64,000 bases of DNA from Anser cygnoides (lineage: Eukaryota > Chordata > Aves > Anseriformes > Anatidae), in NCBI RefSeq assembly GCF_040182565.1, contig NC_089882.1, forward strand, positions 3,795,183-3,859,182, given 5' to 3'. Of this stretch, positions 51,501-63,967 are shown piece by piece; the first letter of the stretch is position 1, and each line of letters begins with the position of its first letter. The position numbers were made by a program, and so were the translations under genes. The notes under the pieces were generated by a model. The model was not told the DNA's origin. It did no database searches and saw only the letters and a list, made by a program, of their open reading frames with translations.

Positions 51501-51700
51501 TGTATTTACAGAGCTGCTGAGCCAAGAGCCCTGGTGTGCTGACAACTTACAGACAGCTGATCAGCTACAGCTCTCAACCCCCTTGTAAGACTGTATGTGA
51601 AAGGAGAGTAATAGCACACAGCAAATTCAGTGAGAACCAATTAAGCAATTTGCCCAGGCACATCCCAAGGGAGAGGCGTGCTCAGGAGCTCACCTCACAC

Positions 51701-51748
51701 CTTTTCACCATCATCCTCATGCATCTGCAGCAAGGCCTCAGCATCTGG
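51701..51748 (-). CDS. Candidate short acidic exon
   Basis: The acceptor TAGTGGCTTCCTACAG is strong. The donor AAAAG|GTGTGA gives 48 bp read as PDAEALLQMHEDDGEK, phase 0 to phase 0, which would join the 44.8 kb candidate. A stronger donor 7 bases further (GTGAG|GTGAGC) would introduce a stop in this frame. The peptide looks coding-like but rests on one strong site only. Confidence 0.3.
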
Positions 51749-53910
51749 CTGTAGGAAGCCACTACAGCAATCCTGGAAGCCAGTTCTCTCCCCTACAATT
51801 ATATACAGAAGGATGAATATCTGCATAATAAGGGAAAGATTCAGCATTTCCTAGGCATCAAAGGAAAACAAGCCTGCTGGCTTAGACTTCGTCCCATTCA
51901 CAAATCCCATTGAAATAGCAGATCTGGCTGATTACAAGATCTGAAGAGATGAAGAAAATTCATTCAACAAACATCAGAAGCATTTGCTATTTGCCAGAGA
52001 TGTTTGGCACCACAATCAACTATTTGTTAGTCCCTCCTAAATGATTTTCTCATCATTTCAATAAGGGCCATAAATCTCTCCTTTACGGCAATTCAGAGTC
52101 TGCTATATTAATTTATTTTGATCTGATTGCAAATACGGAAAGCCAGTGAAACTAGAAGCGCTGTAAGAATCTATTACTGCAGCAAGCCATGTAAATGAAC
52201 ACACTGCTATGCATATATACAGTACTTAAATTATTTTCTTTGCCATCTGTGACAATGACTTTACAATCTGGCATTTTAAACAGGTATAGATTTATATGGG
52301 CTTTCTGGTTAACATTTCAGATCTATTCTCTAAACGCAAAGTTTTCTTTCTCCAGTGACAGCAATACCATACTCCTATCACACGGGTTCTTGCTCTTAGC
52401 ATTTATCATTTTTCATGTTCCTTGATGCAAATGGGAAAGAGCTGGCAAGAATGATGAAAGGTTCATAGGCATTTGCTACTGTCAAAAAAAAAAAAAACAC
52501 ATTTATTTTATTGCCACAGGACCCTCCACCCTCAGATCCTCCGAGATCATAGGGGATGTCAGACTGTACGTGGCACAACATAACGCGATGTCAAAGCAGC
52601 CTGCACTCAGAATAAATCACACTGGGCAAGCATAACTGGAAGCCACCCAGAAAGGACCACTCTGAAGAAATAGGAGAAGGCTCACATGCATGTACAAAGC
52701 ATACCAGTGTTTCATGGAAGTAACGGGTGGTAAATATCTTGACTGCAAGCCAGGAGCTTTCTAATCAATTCAGTTTATTGTTTAGGAAACTACCCCTTAA
52801 ACTCCCTGCTCTTGTGAGCCACACATTTGGTTTGGGTTAACAGAGCCAAACAAGTGAGTAGATGGCTGCAAAATTTCTGTGCAGAGAAAGTTACTGAAAC
52901 CTGACCTAGCAGAGTGCTGGGGAGGGGTGGTAGTAAATATTTAACATTTGTTTGGTATTTCCTCTAACACACAAAAGAGCCAAACATGCACTAGCTACAT
53001 TTTCTTGAAGGACCTTCACTTCAAGTTCCCTCCCAGTCTCAGCTAGCACACCAATATATGAGGTTTCTTACAATAAGATCTAAAGGATCTTGTTATCTGC
53101 TTGCAGATGCTCTAGCAGACAATAAAAGTAATGAATTAATATATGTGGCAGCCACTCATTCCTTCTCCTTCTGACTTCTGAAATCCTTCTGGAAGCCCCA
53201 AAGCACTGAATATCATTTCCCTGATGTCACTGACAAAATTGTATGCGTGGCAAAACTAATTCATCTTGAAGCTTGTACCTTTCCAGGCATGTCAGGGGAA
53301 GCTTCTTGCATTAATAAAAAAATCACCCCCGCCTATAATGCATGTCTACTTTTTTTTCCCTTACAAAAGAAATCCAGAAAAAAAAATATTTTCCCTCATA
53401 GGATATATGGTCCTGTAACCCATAATATATTTCACTATCAGGAATTACTCAGAAGTAATAAGAAAATACATTGATCTTGACAGAAATATTTTTCTAATTG
53501 CAGTTGAAATAGTCAATATTTTTTAATAAGTGCTTTGGTTTTAAGGTCATTTTAATACACTTACTCTTTACAGAAAGTCACCTAAGGATTACAGAAATGC
53601 AGAAATTGCTTCCGATCTCACCTCATTCATCTCATGCGTCTTGTTTATTTACATCTTTAATTGCATCATCAGCATTTTGCCATGTGCTCCTGCCTTCCTG
53701 CACATAGGATGGATCCCTTTTACTTAATGAGCATGTATTTAATATTTTGTGTTCGCCTATTTTTCAGCATGTCTGAGGCCTTATCTCCTGCATACTGTCC
53801 AAACACTACTCTGAATAAAGAATTTTTCATTTCCTTTGGGCTTTTCTTTGCTGTTTGTCACTATCTGAGTGCTTCACAACATTAATTAAACTGACAAGGT
53901 AAGGCAGCAG

Positions 53911-53962
53911 CATTATCTCCAGTTTACACACGGGGTACTGAGGCACAGAGAAGTTAAAGTCA
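53911..53962 (+). repeat. MIR/CORE-SINE-like fragment
   Basis: CATTATCTCCAGTTTACACA, CGGGGTACTGAGGCACAGAG and AAGTTAAAGTC follow the order of the MIR core. It is independent of the 48.5 kb copy and more complete at the 5' side. Confidence 0.55.
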
Positions 53963-54714
53963 AAACTGAAGCTAGCCAGAAACTTTATAAAAGCATTTTA
54001 GTTCAAATAAAAAGTAAATAAATAAATAAAGCATTACCTTTAAGCAAAACATTTAAAGGAAAACTAAACAAGAAGCCTAAACAAGAAGCACAGGCTCAGG
54101 GCAAACAAGGTTCAGAGTGAAAAGATGGTCGTTCCAGTCTAAACAGAAAATATTGCATTTCCATTGAGCAGATAAGCCAAATATGACTAAGGGTCATTGC
54201 TTTCTTTGTTTTGTTCCCCACACACAAAGATTTATCAGAACAAACTTAATAAAAAATTCCCCAAATGATGGGTAAGTGTAGGTGTCTTGTGTCTGCAAGC
54301 AACAAAGGTATTTCTGAACGCTTTGCTGTCTGTGATCTCCTCTTGACAAGACCGTGCTACATGACTTAGTCCAGGTATGTGCCTGGGTCTGATCTTCTGA
54401 AAGTACAGATTCTCAAAGTAATTTATAGACTTAATTATGACAAAATATAAAGGTAAAAGCCTTTAAAATGCTTACAGAAAGTGACGGTTTAGGGACTCAC
54501 AAATTCCCAAAGATGTCATAATAAGATGAAAGTATTATCAGAAAAATTGTTATCCTTAACCTTATAATCAGTTTCAAAATCCCCTACTTCTTTTCCTGCA
54601 ATAAACTGCTATGAAAAAGTAGCAAGTTACCAATTACAAAAATAAGTCTTAACTAAATCCCTTCACAGCATGTCAATTGTGCAAATATTTTAACAGCTAA
54701 TAGCAAACTCCACA

Positions 54715-54880
54715 GCAATACAAATATATTTATTAATTTCAATCATTCACGCCAGGGAGGTACAAGTAAGGGCACTATCATTTAGGGCTGTAATTAATCA
54801 TCCTGGACATTTCATTGTCAGTGAACATAAATCAAGAAGCAAATGTTTCTCCTATCTGAGTGATATGTAACCAGCATTAA
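54715..54880. promoter_or_regulatory. Possible conserved non-coding element
   Basis: Contains TTTCAATCATTCACGCC and GGGCTGTAATTAATCATCC in non-repetitive sequence with no open frame of note. Speculative. Confidence 0.22.
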
Positions 54881-55329
54881 CACAGTGACAAAATCTAACG
54901 CTTGTCGGTAGCTGATACATATTTTATCTACCTTTGACACCTAAGATGCAGGGCTGTTTCACATGAGTGCCCTCCACCACTGAATTTATTTTCTGGATGT
55001 AGAACACATCCTTTAGAAATATTACCAGAGTATAACAACAATGCTGAAGAAAGAGATAGCCAAACACCAGGATTTAAAGTTTCTGGAAGTAGAAGGAAAC
55101 AATCTTATACATCTACACAACTGAGGCATAACAAACATTAAAAATAAGGACAAACGCCCATTTGCAGGGCAACGTGAGGATGTGTGGCTTTGTTAAATAT
55201 CCATTAACAGAAACAAACTGACTTTATAGCCCAATCCTTAAATACTTCAAGACTGTGGAGAGCAGAAGCTTCACAACGTCTGGTCCCTGCAGAGGGGAGG
55301 AACGCAGAGCTCCTGGCTCCAGCTCTCAC

Positions 55330-55389
55330 CCCCCAGCAGTGGGATTCCGGGTTAAATCTCCGGCCCTTGCTGGGACCAGGCACTCCACC
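55330..55389 (-). CDS. Weak exon candidate, GC-rich
   Basis: The acceptor CAGCTTTCTGCTTCAG and a donor GGGGG|GTGAGA enclose 60 bp, phase 0 to phase 0, read as GGVPGPSKGRRFNPESHC then WG. It lies in a GC-rich patch where open frames are common by chance. Phase would fit the 51.7 kb candidate. Confidence 0.18.
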
Positions 55390-58264
55390 CTGAAGCAGAA
55401 AGCTGCCCTCTACCATAATGCCACAGAGTCTAACACTTCCCTAAATCCCTCTGCCTAACCCTGTATTTCTGATTAGGGAAATCTCTTAGAGGAGGGGCAA
55501 CCCCTTCATTTGATTGCAGACGGGGAAGGGGTTGCAGAGTTTGCAAGTCACAAGCTCAGGAAGGCTTTTCCCCAGCTTCACACTCGTTAAGCTCACTGCA
55601 GCCACATGTGTGTGTGCTACAGGTCTGATGTTTCCAGTTACTCTGGAGTGCAAGATAGAGATAACACCTCCCTGAAAGTGGTGTTGCCACAGATCAGCTA
55701 CATGATTCTGCCAGAGGAACACAGCTCTGCTTTGAGCCAGGGAAGAACGTGCTTCCAGCTCAGAGGGCATTGAGTTCGGTCCTCAAATCACAGCCTTCAC
55801 ATGCAAGAAAGTTCTCGTAGCTGTGCAGGAAAAGTACAAACTAGGTTTCAAGCACTGCTTAAAAAGGGGGGAAACCTGTAGAAGTGAAGCTAATTATCAA
55901 AAAAATTATAAGAATTCTTACAAAGCCTCCATAGTCAGGCTGCCAGTGCAATTTGGCACGTAAATCTGGAAGCACTGAAAGCAGTGTATTTTTAGATGCT
56001 TTTTGTTCAAGTTTTTCCAGCTCCCACAGTTCTCAGAAGAACAGGTATCTTCCACTTTGAAAAGTAACAATAATCACCGAACTCATGGGGACAGTTAAAC
56101 CAGAGAGGCAGGAAGCTGAGTTCAGGCTGACACCGTTTTCCACCCGAGCCCCCAGCATCCACCACAGCGTGCACCCGGACCCATCCTGCGGGACCCACGG
56201 TGCTTTGGCTCACACCATCCCCCGGGCACAGCAGCAGCCATCAGGAGGTGACCACCTGAGAACCACAGACACAAGCAAGAGCCTCCAGCTCTCCGAGCCA
56301 TCGCTGCAACTGAAACCGAAGTCACTGCCACCCACAGCCCACCAGAAAGCTGCCCCACCGCCCGCCCAGCTGCCTCCCCCCACTACAGAGGGAGCCCCCT
56401 TCAGGAATCACAGCCAGGTCCACCCAGCACAGGGAGGAGGGCGCCTTAAATCTTCCCCAGACAAGGATGAAGGATCTCATCAGAGCCACCCCGCATAAAC
56501 CTTGCCGAGCTGGTGAACTGAATCCAGTTTTACTGACTGCAGAGATTTAAGTTCTGTGAAATACATTGAGGTGTTTAGGGAGCTGAAGAACTCGCTCATT
56601 TCAGTTCATAATTAAGTAAAGCAGAGAATAATACAATTACCATATAATGCCTTTTTTTTAAAGCAAAAAACCTCAGCAGTGCATTGGCCTGGCTGTGAGC
56701 TGCTGGACTCAGACACTGCTGGGGCTAACAGCAGGGGCAGCCCTCGTTCTGTTACCTCACCTGCAGGCCACTGTTCAAGGCTGCTGAAGACATCGCTAAT
56801 CCCTTGGCACTGCAATCCTGCCGGCAACGTGTGACTGAAACAGTTCTTAGCCTACTGTTCTCAGCCTATTTCAGATCTTACATCCAAACTCAAACCTAAA
56901 TATACTGATCACAATCTCTTGCATAAAAAAATATTTCTTATTTAATCACACAATTCTATCAGCAATATGTAGAACAGAAATATACATACAGCTGTATGAC
57001 TAACAGTAATGCAAGCACTGAGGTGGAATTTTGCCCACAGGCAGGAACTACAAATCCAGGCCTGAGATAATCCATTTGTAAAACACTAAGCATACAACAC
57101 ATGCTCTCAGCTTTTCATGGAAGCATTCTTCTCCAAAGCACAATTTACATTTAAATTCGTATGGTATGGAATCAAATACTAAAAATAAGTGTCAAGGTTT
57201 TCTTCACTGAATTGTTCCTTAATTAGATTCAAGTGTTTTGTCTAACCATTTCAAATTCTTTGTGCTTTCTGGAAAAAAAAAAAAAGGCAAATTTTCTTTA
57301 ATTATTCATGATATCTATTGACTGAGAAATGCCTTGAATTGGTCCTGTTAGGAAAACAAGGACAGGCTGTTCACATTTACCTGCTGGGACACAGAACATG
57401 AAAGGAAAGACACCCTTCCTGAAGCGGAAGCCACCAGGTGGCTGTGAGGAAGCCCAGCACAAACACGAACCACACCAGGCCCAATTCTGCTGGGCTCCGT
57501 CCCAGCCCAGAGGGAACAGGGCAGCGAGGACCCCCCTGCGTGGGGCATCCCCCAGAGCGGGGCTGGAGGCAGGCCCCTCACCAGCCTTGGCTCAGTCACA
57601 TCTCTTGGCATCAGCCCCGAGGACTTACAGACCGGGCGGGGAGAAGCCTGCACGTAGCCCGCTCCAGGGGCGGCAGCAGGGATGCTCCTCAGCTCTGTGG
57701 TCCAAAACGATCCAAGCCACCAGGGTTCAAAAAATGTTTTTGCAGGGATAGGTGGGGAGCAGGTGTCTTATTTTTTCTTGCCACAGACGGTTTTGTATTC
57801 GCACGATGAAGAAATGAATATTTTAAGTGATACAGAAAACCAATGCTTTGTCTTGGCAAAAGCCGTAAGAATAAAGTTAAGTGACTAACTTCTTCACAGT
57901 AAATGCAAAAGTACAGCTAAGTAATAAGGTTTCATGCAGGAGCCACACACAGCCCCCAGTGGCTGCACTTGAAAATTGCTCAAGTTAACGAAGCACTTAA
58001 CAGCACAACCTGAATTCCCTTACTGCTGTTGCAGTGGTAGCACTGCAAATGATCAGGAATCAAACATCGCACCCACCAAGCTCAGATGCGGCTTCAAGCC
58101 ATTTCAAGCCCAGATGTTTTAAGATCTCCCAGACTGATCAGATTCATTTTTAATTCAGAAAAAAGCATCTCCGCACCTGGGTTTTATATCCCATTATGCT
58201 TCTGGAACAACTTAAGACTGCAGTTTTAGCCAAGTTATCCTGCCAAACAGAGTCTGGTGTAATC

Positions 58265-58420
58265 CCATTCCTGCTGATAGCATTACACAGAGAAATTTAA
58301 ATCATCACATCTCATTAGAGTTAAACGCGCTGCTAATTTGTGAAATATTTTGCCTGACCTGTCAAATTAAGTGACTACCTTCGTGTTCTTTCTTCTTTTT
58401 AGCATGATAACTAATTCAAA
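58265..58420. promoter_or_regulatory. Possible conserved non-coding element
   Basis: CATCTCATTAGAGTTAAACG, CGCTGCTAATTTGTG and CCTGTCAAATTAAGTGAC give a dense set of TAAT and TGTCA cores without repeats. Speculative. Confidence 0.22.
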
Positions 58421-59491
58421 CTCATTTATTCCACTTCATTAAAACTAAAAGTTGATCTGAAAAACAATAGCTGCTAAAGCTTATATTAGATCAAGCATCA
58501 CCTTCCCAGTGAAGCAGTCAAATGGCAGCCCAAGTCAGAATGTCATTTATTTCCAAATAATTATTGCCACCGCTGGCCATTGCTGATTTAGTTCTCAGCT
58601 GCTTTGCACGCACCTTTTTCTCGTTCGCACTCCTGACCTGCCAGGCCTTGCTCGGCAGCCTGGCAGGTCCTTGTGGTGCTGCTTGGCCACAGGGACACAC
58701 AGCACACCGGCCAGCCACACCGCGAGCCGCTACAAAGGAGCATTCCCTTTAGCTGACACCCTCAGGCAGCCACAGAGGCACCTCAGCTGAAGGGATGCCC
58801 AGCTTCCCCTGCAGAGACAACTAAGGGGCTCAGCCTCGGGCACCAGCAGCTCTGGACGTGCAACTCTGTGCTAAATTCAGGCTTGGCACAGGGCAGAAAC
58901 TGAAGCCACCAGGAGCTGTTACGATTGCGTTTCCTCATTCCAGCCACTGGTCCCCATTCAGTCCCACAACTTCCAACATTCAAGAAGGAGTAAAAGAACC
59001 ATAAAATACTAATGACAGATTTCAAGAAGACTCAGCAAACTACTACCCTAAATTAAGTGCTGCGAAGGTGAAATGTATAAAAAGACACTGGGTTTTCTTG
59101 GCAGAAGCACAGACTCTCTCTCTCAACCAGAAAAATGATGGTTAAGTGAAGGACCTTAGCCTTTCTCTTATATTTACCATTACAGCATTAATTCACACAT
59201 CTATATCTTCAGTCCAAATTCCCACCTAACAAGGTTTATCAAATTATTAAAGCTCTAATTACCAAGAAAGAAGAAAAGTTTAAGTCCTCTTTTGTTTTCC
59301 CTTCACTAAAGGACAAACTACAACCACATAGCTGCTAGCATAGGTAACAAAAGCAACCAAATATTGGACAACAATACAGAAAGGAAAATTCAGAGGGTAA
59401 CTAAGTTAAATGCTTTCATTCAGCTTGGGTCAGATAAAATCCATCCCTAGCACTCGGGTAAGCAATGATACAGCCTTAGGGCCTTAGCTAC

Positions 59492-59518
59492 CTCTGGAAG
59501 CCTGCTCAGGAGCCCCAG
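59492..59518 (-). CDS. Weak 27-bp exon candidate
   Basis: An excellent acceptor (TTTGATTTTTCTTTGCAG) and good donor (CCAGAG|GTAGCT) enclose 27 bp (LGLLSRLPE in zero phase). The splice signals are better than the coding evidence. Confidence 0.18.
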
Positions 59519-59894
59519 CTGCAAAGAAAAATCAAACAACACCCCCCTGCTGAGACAGGGCAAAACCAGCAGGCCGTGGGACATTATATATATCAGCCAG
59601 CTCAGCCTCGGCTTCTGGAATAGCTAGGAAAAATCAGCTAACAAGCCTCCAGCAAAAACAAGGGATGAGCAACAGCTGACATGGCTTTGTTGCAAACAAA
59701 CCACATTGAGCCCACCTGGCCTCCTTCTGCGGCCAGGCAGTAGGACAGGTGGGCAGAGCAGCTGTGACGGGGACCTTGACCCTGTTCCACATCATGTTGT
59801 TACAGGCGAGCAGCAGGAACCTGTCTTCAGGACACACAAAGAGCAATTACGAGCAGCCCACTGCCAATGTGCAAGCACCTGTCAGAAGAAGCCT

Positions 59895-60335
59895 GCAGGG
59901 TTTGCAAAGCATCCACCACTACTCCACGTTTTCACTAGCGATTTGGGTGATGGAACAGAGAGTATGCTTATTAAATCTCCCAATGGTAGCAGGCTAAGAG
60001 AGACTGCAAATACATTGAAAGACAAGATCAGAATTCAAAGTGACCTTGCCAAAGATGAAAAGCAGCCTGAAGGGAGGGGAAAAAGAAAGAAAAAAAATAA
60101 AGAAAAAAAAAAGAAAAGAAAAAAAAAGAGAGAGAAAAAACATGAAAAACATAAAATTCAATCAAAATGATTGCAAAATCCTCCATTTAGAGTCTCATAA
60201 AATAGAAATACAGAATAAGGAACATAAGAGTAAGGTTAAGTAGCAGTGCTGCAGAAAAGGTCTTGGGATCACTGTGGACCACAAACGAGACAAGAGACAG
60301 CAGTACCAGTACCGGGGAAGAACAATCAAAGGTGC
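59895..60335 (+). repeat. Degenerate CR1 ORF2 remnant (reverse transcriptase end)
   Basis: The plus frame reads FTSDLGDGTES followed by degraded sequence where CR1 reverse transcriptases carry the FADD-type catalytic box; here it is KSPNGSRL, so the catalytic aspartates are gone. Further on come IRIQSDLAKDEKQ and, after an A/G-rich tract with a frame change, KGLGITVDHKRDKRQQ, which matches the order of motifs in CR1 ORF2. The element is broken by frameshifts and by the purine tract at 60073-60140. No 3' UTR is recognisable. Confidence 0.75.
60073..60142. repeat. A/G-rich tract inside CR1 remnant
   Basis: Nearly pure purine stretch of AAAGAAAAAA-type units with embedded GAGAGA, interrupting the CR1 ORF2 remnant. 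Confidence 0.9.
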
Positions 60336-63300
60336 TGACTGCGGGCACAGGAGCTCTGCGTGGAGGGGCTGCAGGAAGCATTCCTCCCTGTCTGCACGCA
60401 CGAGACCTGGGGGCTCAGCTGGGCTCAGCTCAGCACCTCGCTAACAGGAGAGGCTTCGTGCCAGGAGGATGCTCCTGGGTGGTGCTCCTCCATCCTGCTG
60501 TGCACCCAGAGGTGGCCCCCATGGGGGCGAGGGGACAGGGGCACCCTTGCTCTCACCACAGTGCTGGTACCCAGGCAGCCCCAGAGGGGACAAATCCTGC
60601 TAAATGCTGGCCAACAGGGCAGGAAACCCATGCTCGCCCCAAGCAGATGGCGTTGCATCCTCCAAGTCTGATAACCCCGAGGCTGTCCCAGCAGTGCTCC
60701 TCTTTCTGGGTGGATTCTTTTCCCGTATGCTATGCTAGAGTCCGTGCACAAGCCTGTAGCAGCCTAAATTTTCCCAGTTTCCACCTCTATCACAAAAGCT
60801 GTTGGTTAAAATAACTTCTACCTCTCAGGAAATAAGCTGTGCAGCCACTGTCATTAGCATTAATGCAATCTTGATTACCAAACTCTGCCCTGTGGGATGC
60901 CTGCTGTTTTTCAATATTTCTGTCTTGTAACGCCGTGCCAGGAAAAGTGTGCCTTAATAAACGCTTACTATGGCAGTTAAGAATAAGAAATCATACTTCT
61001 CATCTCCCTCAGCCTCACACATGCATTGATTATAATGTAATGAAGTTTATAAAAATCAGGCGATGTGGTTAGAAACACTGACTAGGAAAACTCTCTGGAA
61101 TACTGATAAATCATGCCTCTAATGTCCTCGTTTGTTTACAAAAAAAGAAATGATGCCATTAGTTGGGATAGTTCAATCTTGATCAGTCAAAGCTGCAGTA
61201 ATAAAAAAAATGAAACTTTTAAAGGCAATGAAATTCTCTGCTTTTTAACATTTATGCTGGTAAAGCCAGCTTAACCTTAGGAGAGAAATGATTAATAAAA
61301 AAAATTATATTCTGTATTTTTTCCAAAGATATTTGCCAAATCATTTCTTCCTCCCCTAATCCCTATGTCACAAAGCTAAGAAATAGAATTACTATTTAAT
61401 TAAAGCTATGTTAGGAAGGGAAGACCTTTCAAATTAAATCTACTGTATGCACAGGTAACTAAAATGTGTATCCTGAGGCAAACGTGCAGCTGGATCACGG
61501 TTTGCCTGAACAGGCTCTTCAATCTCAGTTGGCATCACAATAAAAAGAGCTGGGGAAAAAAATATCCTTGTACCTTGCATTGCTTGAGTTCAGAGACTGC
61601 CAGCTTTGTAAGTACCACTGTCCTGTGATGTATTTTGTCTATGAACTGGCACATTTCACCTTCCTCTCAGACCCCCACGTTCACAGGAGCCACTGATGCC
61701 AGAAGATGCTGCTCCATAGCAGAGCTGAAAAAATAGAGTGAAATCCAAGAAACACTAACAAATGTTGCTGAGAATGTTTGGAAATGAATGGAAGTTTTCG
61801 AAAAATAAACAGAGATTTTTTTAAGGTGCTACGAAAGCTGTTAGAAGCCATGGATTTATTGATTATATTGTACAGAAAAATAGGAGAATAAATGGTAAGA
61901 TAGTGATAGAGATGTATTCAGAGTCAGGGAAGAGTTAATAAACTCCTCACTTGAAATGTTGAAATTAGAAAGTGCAGGGGCAATGTGTTTTCCACGAGGG
62001 ATGTTTGTATGAACATACACCGCCCCCCAGCCTGGCACTGGAGAGAAGCCACCAGGCTGCTGCATGTCACCGCTGCACGCGAGAGCCAGATTCACCGGGG
62101 GTGGAGACCCCCAGTGCCACGAGCTGTAGCACCAGGGTGAATAAAAGTCCTCAGCAATCAAATCCTTAAAACCCCTGGAGTACCACCTATACCTTTCCCC
62201 CTCTAGGTAAGGCAAAGCCATCCCATGAGCGTGGCAGGATCTCCCTTTCCACTTTGGGCTGTCAGCGCTGTGGGGACGTTTCATTGCCATGTGTTTGGAC
62301 GGCTTTGCAGCAGAAAGATCTCAGGATCTTTCTCTGGCGTTTTTTTTTCTGAAAATATATCCTCCCGTACTCATCGTGACCAATTGTGCATCCCTTCCCC
62401 ATGAGTAATAAAACCAATTCACTTCAGCCAGGCTTCCAAATTACATAGGAATCATGTTTATAACAAGTTTCTATTATTTGCATGCTTTTATTAGAACAAG
62501 AATATCACCAATGAAGAACACCGTGTTCCTTTAAAATTCTGCTTTCAGAGAAGCAAACTTTGAAGGCAATCTCTGAAATATGTAATTTACAAAATTACTG
62601 TAATTGATGTAACTGTTATATTGAGAGGTGTATAAGTTCAGAAGCTTCCTATATAATGCATTTCTGTTTTAAAAATGCTATCTTCTCTTGAATATAATGG
62701 AGCATAGTTAATAAGCTGTCTTTCATCAACAACCCAAGTCAAGCAAGTGGCAGGGCCAAGTTGCAGAGCTTGTTGAACTTGTCATTTTCTCATTTGACAA
62801 GCAGATAGATGAAATAATTGAAATTAAATACCAATTAGACCAAACCTTTATGCAGTCACCAACCTTTTTGGAGGTGTGAAATTTCACTTGCCTTGGAGTA
62901 AAATGTGATGTTGCAGCTACCCAAAAGACCAAATAACTGCTACAAATGTGCAGAGAGCTTCTGTGCTCAGATGATACAAATTTATTTCTTTTAAGGAGGA
63001 AGCTCAGTGCTCTTTCCATTATGCCTCTGGGAAGTATGAAGACCAAAGAGACCTCACATACTATTACATTACTGTTAAATAGTTAAGGTTTAACAAATTT
63101 AAGTATATGCTTGTAAGGAACGGGCCACCATAATAGCAAAAATTGTACCAGACACACGGTACACACACATAACAAAAGTTGTTATTCAGTTTAAAGGCAG
63201 TCATACCTTTAAAACATTCAGTGAACTGCCGTATTTCTACTGTCAGCACTGTTCTAAAGATTGTTCAAAAACCTCTGCTGTTTGAAATGAATGTTGTTCA

Positions 63301-63920
63301 TTGATTTGGGTGAAATAATTGGCACTATAATTTTATACCTGTCAAAAATCCAATATACACCATTGACTAATTGCTATTTTGTGTGCTCATAAAGGTATAA
63401 AATCAATTTAACTGTTCTGGAAATCAACAAATTCATCTGCAAAACTGGGAATGGTAAACACAATTATGTTTACTACCGCCAGCCTTCAGCTGGAGTCTTT
63501 GGAGGGGGGTAAATTGCTTGCATCATATATAATCTTATAACAATCTTGAGACCAATTTCGCGAAGCGCTTAAACCACCCTTACACTGGTGAGACCCTTGA
63601 AACCTGTTAGCTTCTGTGTGAGTTCACGGTGTGCATGACTTGTAAAAGGCTCTGACCTCCCCCAACCTGAGTCCCCGGAGATCGGCGTTTTCCTTTCCTG
63701 GCCTCACGTCCCATGGCTAAATCAAAGAACTTCAGAAAGCTGTGCACTTTGGGGATTTCTGCGTGTGGGTACGTGGCAGCACATACAGACCCTGAGATTT
63801 GGCAGGCTCTTTGAAGAGAGACGAAAAATATTGGTAAATACTCCGTACGTCTCGTGGCCCACATGAAACGGCCTCGTTCGGTGCCAGCAGGTGACAGGTC
63901 CAGCAGGGCGGTGGCATTAC

Positions 63921-63967
63921 CTCCCTCTTCCCTGCGCCTCCTGTTCCAGGCTCTGACACTGCTCCCA
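63921..63967 (-). CDS. Weak exon candidate near the right edge
   Basis: A strong acceptor (TTTTGTTCCCTGTTTCAG) and donor (GGGAG|GTAATG) enclose 47 bp. All three frames are open: WEQCQSLEQEAQGRGR in zero phase, or GAVSEPGTGGAGKRE in the phase that would feed the downstream candidates. It could equally be a chance pair. If real, it means the gene extends past the right edge of the window. Confidence 0.22.

Larger units (their letters stand above)
44898..51700 (-). other. Long non-coding interval
   Basis: About 6.8 kb with possible regulatory blocks at 45.7-46.2 kb and the MIR-like scrap at 48.5 kb. A 33-bp segment at 48859-48891 has a strong acceptor (GTTGTTTACACAG) and donor (GCAGAG|GTAAAA), reading EDLQISMFLQ, but it connects only to the alternative 44997 acceptor. 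Confidence 0.4.
51749..63920 (-). other. Long interval with few supportable features
   Basis: About 12 kb with the MIR-like scrap (53.9 kb), possible regulatory blocks (54.7 and 58.3 kb), the CR1 ORF2 remnant (59.9-60.3 kb) and GC-rich patches at 56.1-56.5, 57.4-57.7 and 60.3-60.7 kb. Splice-bounded segments at 56761-56834 and 57379-57417 are open but do not chain in phase with the 51.7 kb candidate. Confidence 0.4.

Noticed and set aside
56761..56834. 74-bp minus-strand segment with strong acceptor and TGCAG|GTGAGG donor
   Set aside because: The splice sites are good, but neither open frame fits the neighbouring candidates' phases and the area is GC-rich.
57379..57417. 39-bp minus-strand segment with CAG|GTAAAT donor
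   Set aside because: All three frames are open and no phase chain supports a choice.
59706..60170. 154-codon plus-strand frame with a Lys-rich end
   Set aside because: The 3' half is the CR1 ORF2 remnant plus an A/G tract; it is not a host gene.
60263..60814. 183-codon plus-strand frame, the longest in the window
   Set aside because: It begins inside the CR1 remnant and continues through GC-rich sequence with no domain, no splice logic and no coding-like composition.
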